Source: Chitinophagaceae bacterium UBA2793 (lineage in GTDB: Bacteria; Bacteroidota; Bacteroidia; Chitinophagales; Chitinophagaceae). Taken from it: DNA of 29,279 nt. A program made the translations under genes and the position numbers. The notes under the pieces are model-generated. The model searched no databases, had not been told where the DNA came from, and worked only from the letters and a program-made list of their open reading frames with translations. The stretch covers positions 13,130-42,408 of the forward strand of contig DEHT01000073.1 of the NCBI GenBank assembly GCA_002352045.1, given 5' to 3'. Below are positions 8,752-16,682 of this stretch, in pieces; the stretch's first letter is position 1; every line of letters starts with the position of its first letter.

Positions 8752-8793
8752 AAAAAGGAAAGGAAGTTTCACTATGTTACTCCTTTCCTTTTT
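8752..8793 (-). terminator. Intra-operon hairpin with T-run between norB and norQ
   Basis: Perfect 13-base arms AAAAAGGAAAGGA (8752-8764) and TCCTTTCCTTTTT (8781-8793) enclose a 16-base loop. In the minus-strand RNA the stem's U-rich arm runs directly into a further U-rich tract, the shape of a rho-independent terminator. It lies about 20 bases after the norB stop and 30 before the norQ start. Because norQDEF has no obvious promoter of its own, I read this as a leaky terminator or a 3'-end stabiliser. Confidence 0.7.
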
Positions 8794-8813
8794 CAATTCT
8801 CCCTCAAATTATT

Positions 8814-10160
8814 TTATTCATTTACTGTAGCCGGCTGCAGGCCTTCATCGGAGGCCTTGCCGTATTTAATAAACTCTACTATATACATTACTATACCGGT
8901 GGTAAATAGTGTAGCACAAAGCAGTAATACCACAAAGTGGATACTGATTTCATCCTGCACTTTCATAAACTCCATTTTCATTTTACGTTCCATATATACC
9001 TGTGCCACACCTGCTACACCAAAGGCTACCGTCATCCCCAGTATGCCAATATTTGAAAACCAAAAAGCCATGTGCCCCGTGGTTTTATCGTAGCGTTTTC
9101 TGCCGGTGAGGTTGGGTAGTGCATAACTAATGATGGCTAATACAATCATAGCGTAAGCACCCCAAAATGCGTAGTGGCCATGCATGGCAGTTACTAAAGT
9201 TCCATGCGTATAAATATTTGTTTGTGGTAAAGTGTGTGCAAAGCCTAATAAACCTGCGCCAATAAAGGAAACAATGGAAGCGCCTACGGTCCAGAATAAA
9301 GCAATTTTATTGGGATGCGATTTTTCGCCCTTGCGATACATATACACGGCAAACAATGCCATTGCTAAAAATGCTAATGGTTCCAATGCCGAGAAAATTC
9401 CACCTACTACCAACCATATTTTATTTACACCAATATAATAGTAGTGGTGCCCGGTGCCTAATAAGCCCGATAAGAAAGTTAACCCAACGATAACGTATAA
9501 CCACTTTTCAATTACTTCTCTATCTACACCGGTTAATTTTATTAAGAGGTAAGAAAGGATACCACCCATAATTAACTCCCACACACCTTCTACCCAAAGA
9601 TGCACTACCCACCAGCGAAAGAAAGAATCGGTAACCTGGCTATCGAACCATATCATACCGGGTAAATAAAGTAGTGCAGCAAAAACTAAACCCATGGTAA
9701 GCACCAGTGCTGTAGTAGTTCGTCGTTTTGCTTTGTATAATGTGCCTAATATCAACCCTAAAAACAACAACACATTAACTACCACTAAGTAATCGAGTTC
9801 ACGGGGAATTTCTAAAAACTTACGTCCTTCCCAATGATTAAAATGATAGCCCACAATGGCCACTACGCCTACTACTGCCAGCGATATCAATTGCACATAA
9901 GCCAGTTTTACATTGATGAGTTCTCTTTGTGCTTCTTCGGGGATAATATAATAAGCAGCACCCATAAAACCGGTAAGCAACCATACTACCAATAAATTGG
10001 TATGCACCGCACGGGCTGTATTAAAAGGAATAATATCGTGCAGTCCATCCCAGCCAATACGGGCAAAGCCCATGATAAAACCATACACAATTTGCAGGGT
10101 AAACAACAGCATACATAGCCCAAAAAACCAGTATGCAACTTTTTGTGATTTATATTTCAT
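8814..10160 (-). CDS. norB: Nitric oxide reductase large subunit (cytochrome c-dependent)
   Basis: A 448-residue, roughly 12-helix membrane protein of the heme-copper oxidase superfamily that reduces 2 NO to N2O and water. Expected ligands are visible: H53 in ARAVHTNLL and H329 for low-spin heme b, H327 in MHGHYAFWG for heme b3, and H187, H238 and H239 (HLWVEG and GTGHHYYYIG) for FeB. Glutamates E191 and E195 are those characteristic of NOR rather than of oxygen-reducing oxidases. The N-terminal quinol-oxidising extension of qNOR is absent, and a cytochrome c subunit gene lies directly upstream, so this is cNOR. It starts at ATG 18 bases after norC. Confidence 0.95.
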   Translation of the reverse strand: MKYKSQKVAYWFFGLCMLLFTLQIVYGFIMGFARIGWDGLHDIIPFNTARAVHTNLLVVWLLTGFMGAAYYIIPEEAQRELINVKLAYVQLISLAVVGVVAIVGYHFNHWEGRKFLEIPRELDYLVVVNVLLFLGLILGTLYKAKRRTTTALVLTMGLVFAALLYLPGMIWFDSQVTDSFFRWWVVHLWVEGVWELIMGGILSYLLIKLTGVDREVIEKWLYVIVGLTFLSGLLGTGHHYYYIGVNKIWLVVGGIFSALEPLAFLAMALFAVYMYRKGEKSHPNKIALFWTVGASIVSFIGAGLLGFAHTLPQTNIYTHGTLVTAMHGHYAFWGAYAMIVLAIISYALPNLTGRKRYDKTTGHMAFWFSNIGILGMTVAFGVAGVAQVYMERKMKMEFMKVQDEISIHFVVLLLCATLFTTGIVMYIVEFIKYGKASDEGLQPATVNE

Positions 10161-10178
10161 TTCTCAAAATTTAATGGG

Positions 10179-10613
10179 TTATTTTTTTTCTTTAGATAAA
10201 GGAGATACCACCCGGTCGAAACCATTGAGGTCAATTTGGCCAATCCATTTAAAGTATTCAATCATGGCCTTGGTATCGGCATCATTCATTTGATACTTTA
10301 CCATTTTTCTGCCATTGGGTCCCCAGGGTATGGGCGATTGTAATACAGCTTTTACATAGGCTTCGCCCCGGCGGTCAATTACCTTTGTAAGCTCGGGTGC
10401 ATAGTAGCCGCCCTCGCCTAAAATGGTATGGCAACCCATACAGTTATTGGTTTCCCACAACTCTTTTCCCCGAACCACTTCCGAAGAAATTTTGCTGTGA
10501 TTGGTTTGGTCGTTTGATGGCTGAAAAGAATACACCGTAAGGCCAATAAAGGCCAAAAAGGTAACCACCGTACCACCTAAAAAAAAAGTGCGGGCTTGCG
10601 ATTTTGATAGCAT
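10179..10613 (-). CDS. norC: Nitric oxide reductase cytochrome c subunit
   Basis: A 144-residue membrane-anchored monoheme cytochrome c. One N-terminal transmembrane helix (about residues 9-29) is followed by a periplasmic domain with the heme site CMGCH (C58, C61, H62) and the GEGGYYAPELTKV stretch seen in NorC proteins. Met104 or Met109 in GRKMVKYQM could be the distal heme ligand. NorC passes electrons from periplasmic donors to NorB. It is the first gene of the minus-strand nor cluster and has a candidate promoter and operator upstream (10674-10720). Confidence 0.93.
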   Translation of the reverse strand: MLSKSQARTFFLGGTVVTFLAFIGLTVYSFQPSNDQTNHSKISSEVVRGKELWETNNCMGCHTILGEGGYYAPELTKVIDRRGEAYVKAVLQSPIPWGPNGRKMVKYQMNDADTKAMIEYFKWIGQIDLNGFDRVVSPLSKEKK

Positions 10614-10673
10614 AGCTTAAAGTTTTGGTTAGAAATTATCTAAAAAAATTTGGACAATTGGATCATTACAGGG

Positions 10674-10720
10674 CAAAGGTATTTTAGCGTATAGGGATAC
10701 TATATGCGTATGGTCATACG
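10674..10720 (-). promoter_or_regulatory. Candidate norC promoter with palindromic operator
   Basis: Read on the minus strand, a perfect -7 box TACCTTTG occupies 10681-10674. No TTTG is seen at the -33 position. Instead a palindrome CGTATG-GT-CATACG (10707-10720) is centred about 41-45 bases upstream of the expected transcription start, the place where a class II activator of the CRP/FNR type would bind. A further GCGTAT copy lies at 10687-10692. The palindrome does not match the usual FNR (TTGAT-N4-ATCAA) sequence, so the regulator is unknown. Confidence 0.45.
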
Positions 10721-10771
10721 ATTGTTTAATTATTACCTGTATTGAAATTTGATATTGAAATAAAATGGATG

Positions 10772-10798
10772 ATCCGATAATGAAATAGTTTATCGGAT
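10772..10798. repeat. Small perfect hairpin in the norC-panD gap
   Basis: Arms ATCCGATAA (10772-10780) and TTATCGGAT (10790-10798) form a perfect 9-base inverted repeat with a 9-base loop. It has no T-run on either side. It lies about 160 bases upstream of norC, beyond the candidate promoter. Function unknown; it could be a distal regulator site or part of a transcript. Confidence 0.5.
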
Positions 10799-10988
10799 GC
10801 TGCCTGCAAGCATTAAAATGTTTTTAAAAATTGAGAAGATTGAGGGGTCTATCAAATGTTTATCAGAAATAAAATAATGCCAATTTGTAAAAAGAATGGG
10901 GCTGCATGTTTGTAAATATGAAAGGATATAAGACCGAATTAATAAATAAATTGACAGATACAGAATTGAAATAAAATTATAATTATTG

Positions 10989-11127
10989 TCCGACTAAAAA
11001 ACTTCAAATTGGGCTAAAGCCCATAAACGGTGCTGGTTTCAATTGTTGGTTTCAATAGCCCAGGGTTTAAACCCTGGGCTATTGATTCAAATCTTCTCCA
11101 GGTGGGCTTTAGCCCAACTTAGTCGGA
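10989..11127. repeat. Nested palindromic repeat element (REP/MITE-like)
   Basis: Three nested inverted repeats share roughly one centre. The outer arms are TCCGACTAA (10989-10997) and TTAGTCGGA (11119-11127). The middle arms are TTGGGCTAAAGCCCA (11009-11023) and its exact complement (11103-11117), each itself nearly palindromic. The centre is a perfect palindrome of 34 bases (11052-11085) whose half is CAATAGCCCAGGGTTT plus one flanking T. No gene is inside. The compact self-complementary design suggests a mobile or REP-like repeat that would fold as a long cruciform or hairpin. Confidence 0.75.
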
Positions 11128-11149
11128 GAATAGTATAAAATTATAAAAA

Positions 11150-11171
11150 AATGCCGGCTTAAGCCGGCATT
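11150..11171 (-). terminator. Rho-independent terminator after panD
   Basis: Perfect palindrome AATGCCGGCTT/AAGCCGGCATT with A-runs before and T-runs after it on both strands. It begins 19 bases beyond the panD stop on the minus strand. It could terminate in either direction, but panD is the gene that reads into it. Confidence 0.85.
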
Positions 11172-11190
11172 AAAAAAAGAGTTTATTTAC

Positions 11191-11535
11191 TTAAAGTTTG
11201 TTTCCTTCTTTTGGAAACACAATCCAGGGTTTAAAAGTTTTGGCTTCTTCAAATTTCATGTTGGCATAAGAAATAATAATTACAATATCGCCTTCGGCTC
11301 CTTTGCGTGCAGCAGGCCCGTTTAAACAAACCACACCACTTCCTCTTTTGCCTTTTATGATATAGGTTTCTATTCTTTCTCCATTGTTCACATTTACCAC
11401 CTGAACTTTTTCATTTTCTATAAGGTTGGCAGCTTCCATTAAATCTTCATCCAGTGTAAGGCTTCCCACATAATTTAAATTGGCTTCTGTAATTACCGCC
11501 CGGTGCACTTTTGATTTTAAAACTTCAATTTCCAT
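11191..11535 (-). CDS. panD: Aspartate 1-decarboxylase proenzyme
   Basis: Converts L-aspartate to beta-alanine for pantothenate and coenzyme A synthesis. The protein self-cleaves at Gly-Ser in YVGSLTLDEDL to create the pyruvoyl cofactor on the serine. MEIEVLKSKVHRAVITEANL is the classical N-terminus, giving a 114-residue protein of normal size, so I place the start at 11535. An upstream ATG at 11583 would add 16 residues that the family lacks. A weak TATGTTTA -7-like box lies at 11604-11597 on the minus strand. The gene is divergent from the cyclophilin gene and ends at a strong terminator. Confidence 0.92.
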   Translation of the reverse strand: MEIEVLKSKVHRAVITEANLNYVGSLTLDEDLMEAANLIENEKVQVVNVNNGERIETYIIKGKRGSGVVCLNGPAARKGAEGDIVIIISYANMKFEEAKTFKPWIVFPKEGNKL

Positions 11536-11610
11536 TGTTATTAATTTTGGCAAATGTCTGTGAATTTTGCCTAAGAAATTCATTTTTACAGAATTTTAAA
11601 CATAGTTTCA

Positions 11611-12207
11611 ATGATTAAAAAGTATAGAATGAGAAAATGGTTGAATGTGTTTTTTATTGTAGCAACATTGGCAGGATGTGCCGGTAATAAAAGCGGCCAT
11701 CCGGTTGTAATTATTGAAAGTGCTTTTGGTGATATTGAGGTGGAGTTGTATGAAGACAAGGCTCCTAAAACGGTTGCTGCTTTTTTAGCGGGTATAGATG
11801 CAGGCTTATATAAAAAAAGTTCGTTTTACAGAGTGTTAAAAAATGAAGATGCCCCTACCGAATATAATTATGGTTTGATACAAGGTGGTGTATTTGAAAG
11901 TAAGCCAGAAACCGTTACAAAATTTGTACCTCACGAATCGCCCAGGCAAACGGGCATTTCGCATGAAAGTGGTACCATTTCAATGGCTCGAACAACGCCG
12001 GGTTCGGCCAGTTCCGAATTTTTTATTTGCATTGGCAACCAAAGCCAGTTTGACAGCAGCAGCCGGGGCAATGCAGATGGACTGGGATATGCAGCCTTTG
12101 GAAGGGTAATAAAAGGAATGGATATTGTAAAAGCCATTCAAAATGAAAAGAGCAATGGCGATCGTTTTGTAAAAGCCATAGCTATAAAAAATATTGAAAG
12201 AGATTAA
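11611..12207 (+). CDS. Cyclophilin-type peptidyl-prolyl cis-trans isomerase, lipoprotein
   Basis: 198 residues (or 192 from the second ATG at 11629). The N-terminus is a lipoprotein signal with lipobox TLAGC, the lipidated cysteine being residue 23. The rest is a single cyclophilin domain: VIIESAFGDIEVELYEDKAPKT at its start, then FYRVL, then GTISMARTTPGSASSEFFIC around the active site. It would catalyse proline isomerisation in exported proteins while anchored to a membrane. It is divergent from panD; the two ATG codons at 11583 and 11611 are separated by only about 27 bases. Confidence 0.88.
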   Translation: MIKKYRMRKWLNVFFIVATLAGCAGNKSGHPVVIIESAFGDIEVELYEDKAPKTVAAFLAGIDAGLYKKSSFYRVLKNEDAPTEYNYGLIQGGVFESKPETVTKFVPHESPRQTGISHESGTISMARTTPGSASSEFFICIGNQSQFDSSSRGNADGLGYAAFGRVIKGMDIVKAIQNEKSNGDRFVKAIAIKNIERD

Positions 12208-12253
12208 TGCTGTTGCTTAGCTTTGCAGGCCTGCAAAACCAGGGTACAAGTTT

Positions 12254-12787
12254 ATGATAAGATTAGAGCATTTTACTCCAAACGATTTTTCTCAACTCAT
12301 TCATTGGATACATAGCGAAGAGTTATTGACCAACTGGGCAGGGTCGCTGTTTTCTTTTCCACTCACAAAGGAAAGTATGGAATGGTACCTGAGTGATACA
12401 AACGATATTGAAAAATCGGATGCTTTTGTTTATAAAGTAGTGGAGGTTGAAAGCAATGAAGTGATAGGTCATATTTCTCTGGGTGGCATTAGCAGGAAAA
12501 ATAGAGCCGGAAGAATAAGCCGTGTATTAATTGGCGACGATAAGCACAAAGGCAAAGGTTATTGTGTAGAAATGATAAAAGCTGTTTTAAAAATTGGCTT
12601 TGAAGAGCTGGGTTTGCACCGCATTAGCCTGGGTGTGTATAACAGCAATTTGTCGGCATTAAAATGTTACCAGGCTGCCGGTTTTATAATTGAGGGAACT
12701 ATGAGAGACGTGGTTTTAAACAATGGCAAGTGGTGGAGTTTGATTGAAATGGGAATATTGGAAGATGAATGGAAATTAAGAAACTAA
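12254..12787 (+). CDS. GNAT family N-acetyltransferase (RimJ/RimL type)
   Basis: A 177-residue single-domain acetyltransferase. The acetyl-CoA pyrophosphate loop appears as IGDDKHKGKGYCVEM around residues 97-111, followed by the typical LGLHRISLGVYNSNLSALKCYQAAGF of the RimJ/RimL-like group. Such enzymes acetylate ribosomal proteins, other proteins, polyamines or small molecules; the substrate cannot be read from the sequence. It is preceded by a 46-base gap with a 16-base palindrome (12222-12237) and followed by a clear terminator at 12791-12813. Confidence 0.85.
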   Translation: MIRLEHFTPNDFSQLIHWIHSEELLTNWAGSLFSFPLTKESMEWYLSDTNDIEKSDAFVYKVVEVESNEVIGHISLGGISRKNRAGRISRVLIGDDKHKGKGYCVEMIKAVLKIGFEELGLHRISLGVYNSNLSALKCYQAAGFIIEGTMRDVVLNNGKWWSLIEMGILEDEWKLRN

Positions 12788-12790
12788 AAA

Positions 12791-12813
12791 AAGCCCGGGA
12801 TTTAGCCGGGCTT
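12791..12813. terminator. Bidirectional terminator between the acetyltransferase and sigma-factor genes
   Basis: AAGCCCGG (12791-12798) pairs with CCGGGCTT (12806-12813), with a 7-base loop, A-run before and T-run after. The stem serves the plus-strand acetyltransferase gene that ends at 12787 and the minus-strand sigma gene that ends at 12840. Confidence 0.88.
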
Positions 12814-12839
12814 TTATATAAGATATAGTCTTCTAAAAT

Positions 12840-13421
12840 TTATAATGCAATTTGTTTTTCAACCATCATTTTGCGAAGGTTGATTAAGCCATAACGCATA
12901 CGCCCAAGCGCTGTGTTGATGCTGCATTTGGTGAGTTCGCTAATTTCTTTAAAGCTAAGGTCGGCATAGTGGCGAAGAATAATTACTTCTCTTTGATCTT
13001 CGGGTAATAGGTCAATCATTTTACGCACTTTGTTGTGGCTTTGGTCGGCCATCATACGTTGGTCGGCACCGGCTTCAGAAAAGTTAAGCACTTCAAAAAT
13101 GTCTCTATCGTCGCTGGTTTTAATGCTTGGGCTGCGTTTTACTTTGCGAAAATGATCTACACAAAGATTGTGTGCAATACGCATAGCCCAGGGTAAAAAT
13201 TTTCCTTCATCTGTATAACGACCCGTTTTTAAAGTGTCGATAATACGAATAAAAACATCCTGGAAAATGTCTTCGGCCAGGTACTTGTCTTTTACCAACA
13301 GGTAAATGGAAGTGTAAATTTTGTCTTTGTAACGTACAACAAGGGTTGCCAGTGCATCGGCATCGCCGTTCATGTACAAGTGAACTAATTGTTGGTCGGT
13401 GAGGTTGTTAAAGCTTTTCAT
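12840..13421 (-). CDS. RNA polymerase sigma factor, sigma-70 family (ECF type)
   Basis: 193 residues with the two domains of an ECF sigma. Region 2 runs over about residues 25-95, with DIFQDVFIRIIDTLKTGRY and FLPWAMRIAHNLCVDHFRK. Region 4 runs over about residues 130-185, with LLPEDQREVIILRHYADLSF and the helix-turn-helix EISELTKCSINTALGRMRYG. No anti-sigma gene lies next to it: its neighbours are the acetyltransferase (convergent) and uvrA (divergent). It therefore may be constitutively active or controlled by transcription. The gap upstream holds an inverted repeat and direct repeats (13594-13663). Confidence 0.92.
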   Translation of the reverse strand: MKSFNNLTDQQLVHLYMNGDADALATLVVRYKDKIYTSIYLLVKDKYLAEDIFQDVFIRIIDTLKTGRYTDEGKFLPWAMRIAHNLCVDHFRKVKRSPSIKTSDDRDIFEVLNFSEAGADQRMMADQSHNKVRKMIDLLPEDQREVIILRHYADLSFKEISELTKCSINTALGRMRYGLINLRKMMVEKQIAL

Positions 13422-13593
13422 ACTTCTACAGTTTTTGTTTGGTTTAGGACTTTTTGTTTATTAGGTCAAACCAATAAGATGATTAAGCGTAGAAGTCTAT
13501 TCTGATAGGCTTTTGCGGCTTTTCATTTTATTGGATATTGGACTGTGAAAATATGTAGAAAAACTAACCTGCAAAATTTTTACCATACAATTT

Positions 13594-13663
13594 TTAAAAA
13601 TCGAGTGGAAGTACTAAGCTATCGTAAAACTACGAGTAGTAAAACTCCGATACCGATTTTTAA
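13594..13663. repeat. Inverted repeat enclosing paired direct repeats in the sigma/uvrA promoter region
   Basis: Arms TTAAAAATCG (13594-13603) and CGATTTTTAA (13654-13663) are exact complements. They enclose 50 bases with two copies of GTAAAACT, at 13624-13631 and 13639-13646, spaced 15 bases start to start. This is the only structured sequence noticed in the 292-base divergent gap 13422-13713. It may be a regulator-binding region for either gene. A TAAATTTG (13701-13708) also lies here, but only 5 bases before the uvrA ATG. Confidence 0.45.
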
Positions 13664-13713
13664 GATTAATTTCACATTACAAAACACAATAACCGCTTTG
13701 TAAATTTGTTGTA

Positions 13714-16545
13714 ATGGCTACTAAAACAATTCAAAAAAAAGAATCGGAACATACGCTGAAACCGGCTACAGACAAGGGTATTACGGTGAAGGGTGCAAGA
13801 GTACACAATTTAAAAAATGTAACGGTTACCATTCCTCGCAATCAATTGGTAGTGGTAACAGGAGTATCCGGTTCGGGAAAATCTTCTCTTACCATTGATA
13901 CATTATTTGCCGAAGGGCAACGGCGTTATGCAGAAAGTTTGAGCGCTTATGCAAGACAATTTATGCAGCGAATGAATAAGCCCGATGTTGATTATATAAA
14001 AGGATTATGTCCTGCAATTGCAATAGAACAAAAAGTAATTACCCGAACGCCACGTAGTACGGTAGGTAGCATGACGGAGATGTACGATTACCTGCGTTTG
14101 TTATTTGCTAGAGTGGGTAAAACCATTTCGCCTATTAGTGGAAGAGAAGTAAAGAAAGATGATGTGCCGGATGTGTTGAAAGCAATCAACGATGCTAAGG
14201 AAGGCGATAAAGTTTTAATACTGGCTCCATTTAAAAGCCATGGCAAAAGAGATTTTAAAGAAGAGTTGAATATCTTATTACAAAAAGGTTTTTCAAGATT
14301 GTATGCGGATGAAGCAATGATTCAAATAGAGGATTTGCTGGAGCAAAAAAAATTACCTGCGGCTACTTATTTCAACAGTGCATTTATTTTAATAGACCGT
14401 ATTATTAAAAAGAACTTTGAAGAAGATGACCTGCATCGCCTGGCCGACTCAGTTGGTACGGCCTTTTATGAAGGGGAGGGAACCATGCATTTACTTATCA
14501 ATGATAAAAAACCCCTTGTATTCAGCAATAAATTTGAATTGGATGGAATGAGTTTTGAAGAACCGGTACCCAATTTATTTTCGTTCAATAATCCGTTTGG
14601 CGCTTGCCCCACCTGCGAAGGGTTTTCACAAATACTGGGTTTGGATCCCGATTTAATAATTCCCGATAAGCGGCTAAGTGTTTATGAAGGAGCCGTGGCT
14701 CCCTGGCGTGGCGAAAAAATGAGCGAATGGAATACCGCATTTATCCGGGCTGCAAAAAAATTTGATTTCCCTATCCATAAACCCATTATGGATTTAACAG
14801 AAAATCAACTGAGCGATTTATGGCAGGGAAATCAGTTTGTAAATGGCATCAACGATTTTTTTAAAGAAGTAGAACAAAATTTGTACAAAGTGCAGTACAG
14901 GGTCTTACTAAGCAGGTACAGGGGCCGAACAAAATGTACCGATTGTCATGGCTTTCGATTACGCAAAGAGGCATTGTATGTAAAAGTGGATGGCGTACAT
15001 ATTGGCCAGCTTTGCGAAATGCCGGTGAAAGACCTTCAACAATGGTTTAAAAATTTATCACTAAGTAAATACGACGAGCAGGTTGCCAAAAGAATTTTAT
15101 TGGAAATTAACCATCGCATAAAAACATTGATAGATGTTGGCCTGGGTTATCTCACTTTAAACCGATTGGCCAATTCTTTGAGTGGTGGCGAAAGCCAGCG
15201 CATACAGTTAACCAGAAGCCTGGGTAGCAACCTTACCAATTCTTTATACATTTTAGATGAGCCTTCCATTGGTTTGCACAGCAGGGATACAGAGCGATTG
15301 ATAAAAGTATTGAAAGAATTGCGAGACCTGGGAAATACAGTGGTAGTGGTAGAGCATGATGAGTTAATGATGCGGGAAGCAGATCATATTATTGATATGG
15401 GCCCACTGGCAAGTCACTTAGGTGGAGAAGTGGTGGCAGAAGGCGATTACAACAGCATCATAAAGAACAAAGAAAGCTTAACGGGCAAATATTTATCGGG
15501 CATACTTAGCATTGATGTACCCAAAGAACTGCGCAAATGGAAACGCTCCATAACTATTGAAGGCGCCAGGCAAAATAATTTAAAAGATATAACGGTAGAA
15601 ATTCCTTTGGGCGTTTTATGTGCCGTGAGTGGTGTAAGCGGTAGCGGAAAAACCACACTTATTAAGCAAATTCTGTATCCTGCCTTGCAAAAAATTAAAG
15701 GCGAAGGAACCGATAAGCCGGGATTGTTTAGAGGGTTAAAAGGCGATATTGATTTTATCAACCAAATTGAATTGGTAGATCAAAACCCCATTGGCAAAAG
15801 CAGCCGTAGCAATCCTGTAACCTATATTAAAGCTTATGATGAAATAAGAGATTTGTTTGCGCATCAGCCCTTGAGTAAAATGCGGGGCTTTCAACCCAAG
15901 CATTTTTCTTTTAATGTAGATGGAGGCAGGTGCGATGCCTGCAAGGGTGAAGGCGAACAAATTGTAGAAATGCAATTTTTAGCCGATGTGCATTTGGAAT
16001 GTGATGTATGTGGAGGCAAAAAATTTAAAGAAGAAGTGTTGGATGTAAAGTATAGGGAGAAAAATGTTTTTGATATTTTGGAGATGAGTGTGGATGAAGC
16101 CATAGAATTTTTTAATGCCGATCCAAAAGATAAGGAAGGCAAAGCAGTGGCGGCAAAAATTCAACCGTTAAGTGATGTTGGTTTGGGTTATGTAAAGCTG
16201 GGGCAGTCGAGCAATACCTTAAGTGGCGGTGAAGCACAAAGAGTAAAGCTGGCATCTTTCTTAGGAAAGGGAAGAGCACAGGGGCATATTCTGTTCATTT
16301 TTGACGAACCTACTACCGGCCTGCATTTTCATGATATTAAAAAACTATTGGCTTCTTTTAATGCCTTAATAAACCAGGGCCATTCTATTTTAGTGATAGA
16401 GCACAATACCGATGTTTTAAAAAGCGCCGATTGGATAATTGACCTGGGCCCCGAAGCCGGCGATGGCGGTGGTAATTTAGTGTTTGAAGGCAAGCCAATG
16501 GACTTAAAAAAAGTGAAAGAGAGTTTTACGGCGAAGTTTTTGTAG
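13714..16545 (+). CDS. uvrA: Excinuclease ABC subunit A (UvrA)
   Basis: 943 residues, the usual UvrA length. UvrA dimers scan DNA for bulky lesions and load UvrB in nucleotide excision repair. Two ABC ATPase modules are complete: Walker A GVSGSGKSS near residue 50 and GVSGSGKTT near 640, with signatures LSGGESQR near 488 and LSGGEAQR near 836. Zinc-binding cysteines are present as CPTC (about 298) with CTDC (about 408), and CDAC (about 740) with CDVC (about 764). The ATG start is preceded by an AT-rich region without a Shine-Dalgarno. Bacteroidota often carry more than one UvrA; I cannot say from this window whether it is the principal copy. Confidence 0.96.
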   Translation: MATKTIQKKESEHTLKPATDKGITVKGARVHNLKNVTVTIPRNQLVVVTGVSGSGKSSLTIDTLFAEGQRRYAESLSAYARQFMQRMNKPDVDYIKGLCPAIAIEQKVITRTPRSTVGSMTEMYDYLRLLFARVGKTISPISGREVKKDDVPDVLKAINDAKEGDKVLILAPFKSHGKRDFKEELNILLQKGFSRLYADEAMIQIEDLLEQKKLPAATYFNSAFILIDRIIKKNFEEDDLHRLADSVGTAFYEGEGTMHLLINDKKPLVFSNKFELDGMSFEEPVPNLFSFNNPFGACPTCEGFSQILGLDPDLIIPDKRLSVYEGAVAPWRGEKMSEWNTAFIRAAKKFDFPIHKPIMDLTENQLSDLWQGNQFVNGINDFFKEVEQNLYKVQYRVLLSRYRGRTKCTDCHGFRLRKEALYVKVDGVHIGQLCEMPVKDLQQWFKNLSLSKYDEQVAKRILLEINHRIKTLIDVGLGYLTLNRLANSLSGGESQRIQLTRSLGSNLTNSLYILDEPSIGLHSRDTERLIKVLKELRDLGNTVVVVEHDELMMREADHIIDMGPLASHLGGEVVAEGDYNSIIKNKESLTGKYLSGILSIDVPKELRKWKRSITIEGARQNNLKDITVEIPLGVLCAVSGVSGSGKTTLIKQILYPALQKIKGEGTDKPGLFRGLKGDIDFINQIELVDQNPIGKSSRSNPVTYIKAYDEIRDLFAHQPLSKMRGFQPKHFSFNVDGGRCDACKGEGEQIVEMQFLADVHLECDVCGGKKFKEEVLDVKYREKNVFDILEMSVDEAIEFFNADPKDKEGKAVAAKIQPLSDVGLGYVKLGQSSNTLSGGEAQRVKLASFLGKGRAQGHILFIFDEPTTGLHFHDIKKLLASFNALINQGHSILVIEHNTDVLKSADWIIDLGPEAGDGGGNLVFEGKPMDLKKVKESFTAKFL

Positions 16546-16682
16546 AAAAATTGCAGGCTTGTGTTTTGTAGTTTTTTATAATCATCCAGCATAAACCGGT
16601 CTCATAGTACATTTTATACTTTTTCTGACCTGTCTCAGATTCGGGTGCTGGAGTATTTAGTAATTCATTTGGGGTTCTTTGC

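Noticed and set aside
8814..10160. norB as an oxygen-reducing cytochrome oxidase subunit I
   Set aside because: It has the NOR glutamates E191/E195, sits between norC and norQ, and lacks the Tyr-His active-site pattern of oxidases.
10918..10974. 18-codon ORF beginning MKGYKTELINK in the norC-panD gap
   Set aside because: Short, with no visible start signal or family resemblance; chance ORFs of this size are expected in AT-rich DNA.
11536..11583. N-terminal extension of panD from the upstream ATG
   Set aside because: The extra 16 residues are absent from the PanD family; MEIEVLKSKVHRA at 11535 is the normal N-terminus.
12222..12237. Perfect palindrome TTTGCAGG/CCTGCAAA between the cyclophilin and acetyltransferase genes
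   Set aside because: It has no loop and no T-run, so it is not a terminator; a regulator site is possible, but nothing supports one.
13701..13708. TAAATTTG as the uvrA promoter
   Set aside because: Perfect -7 match but only 5 bases from the ATG, with no -33 box at the right distance; it would require a leaderless mRNA.
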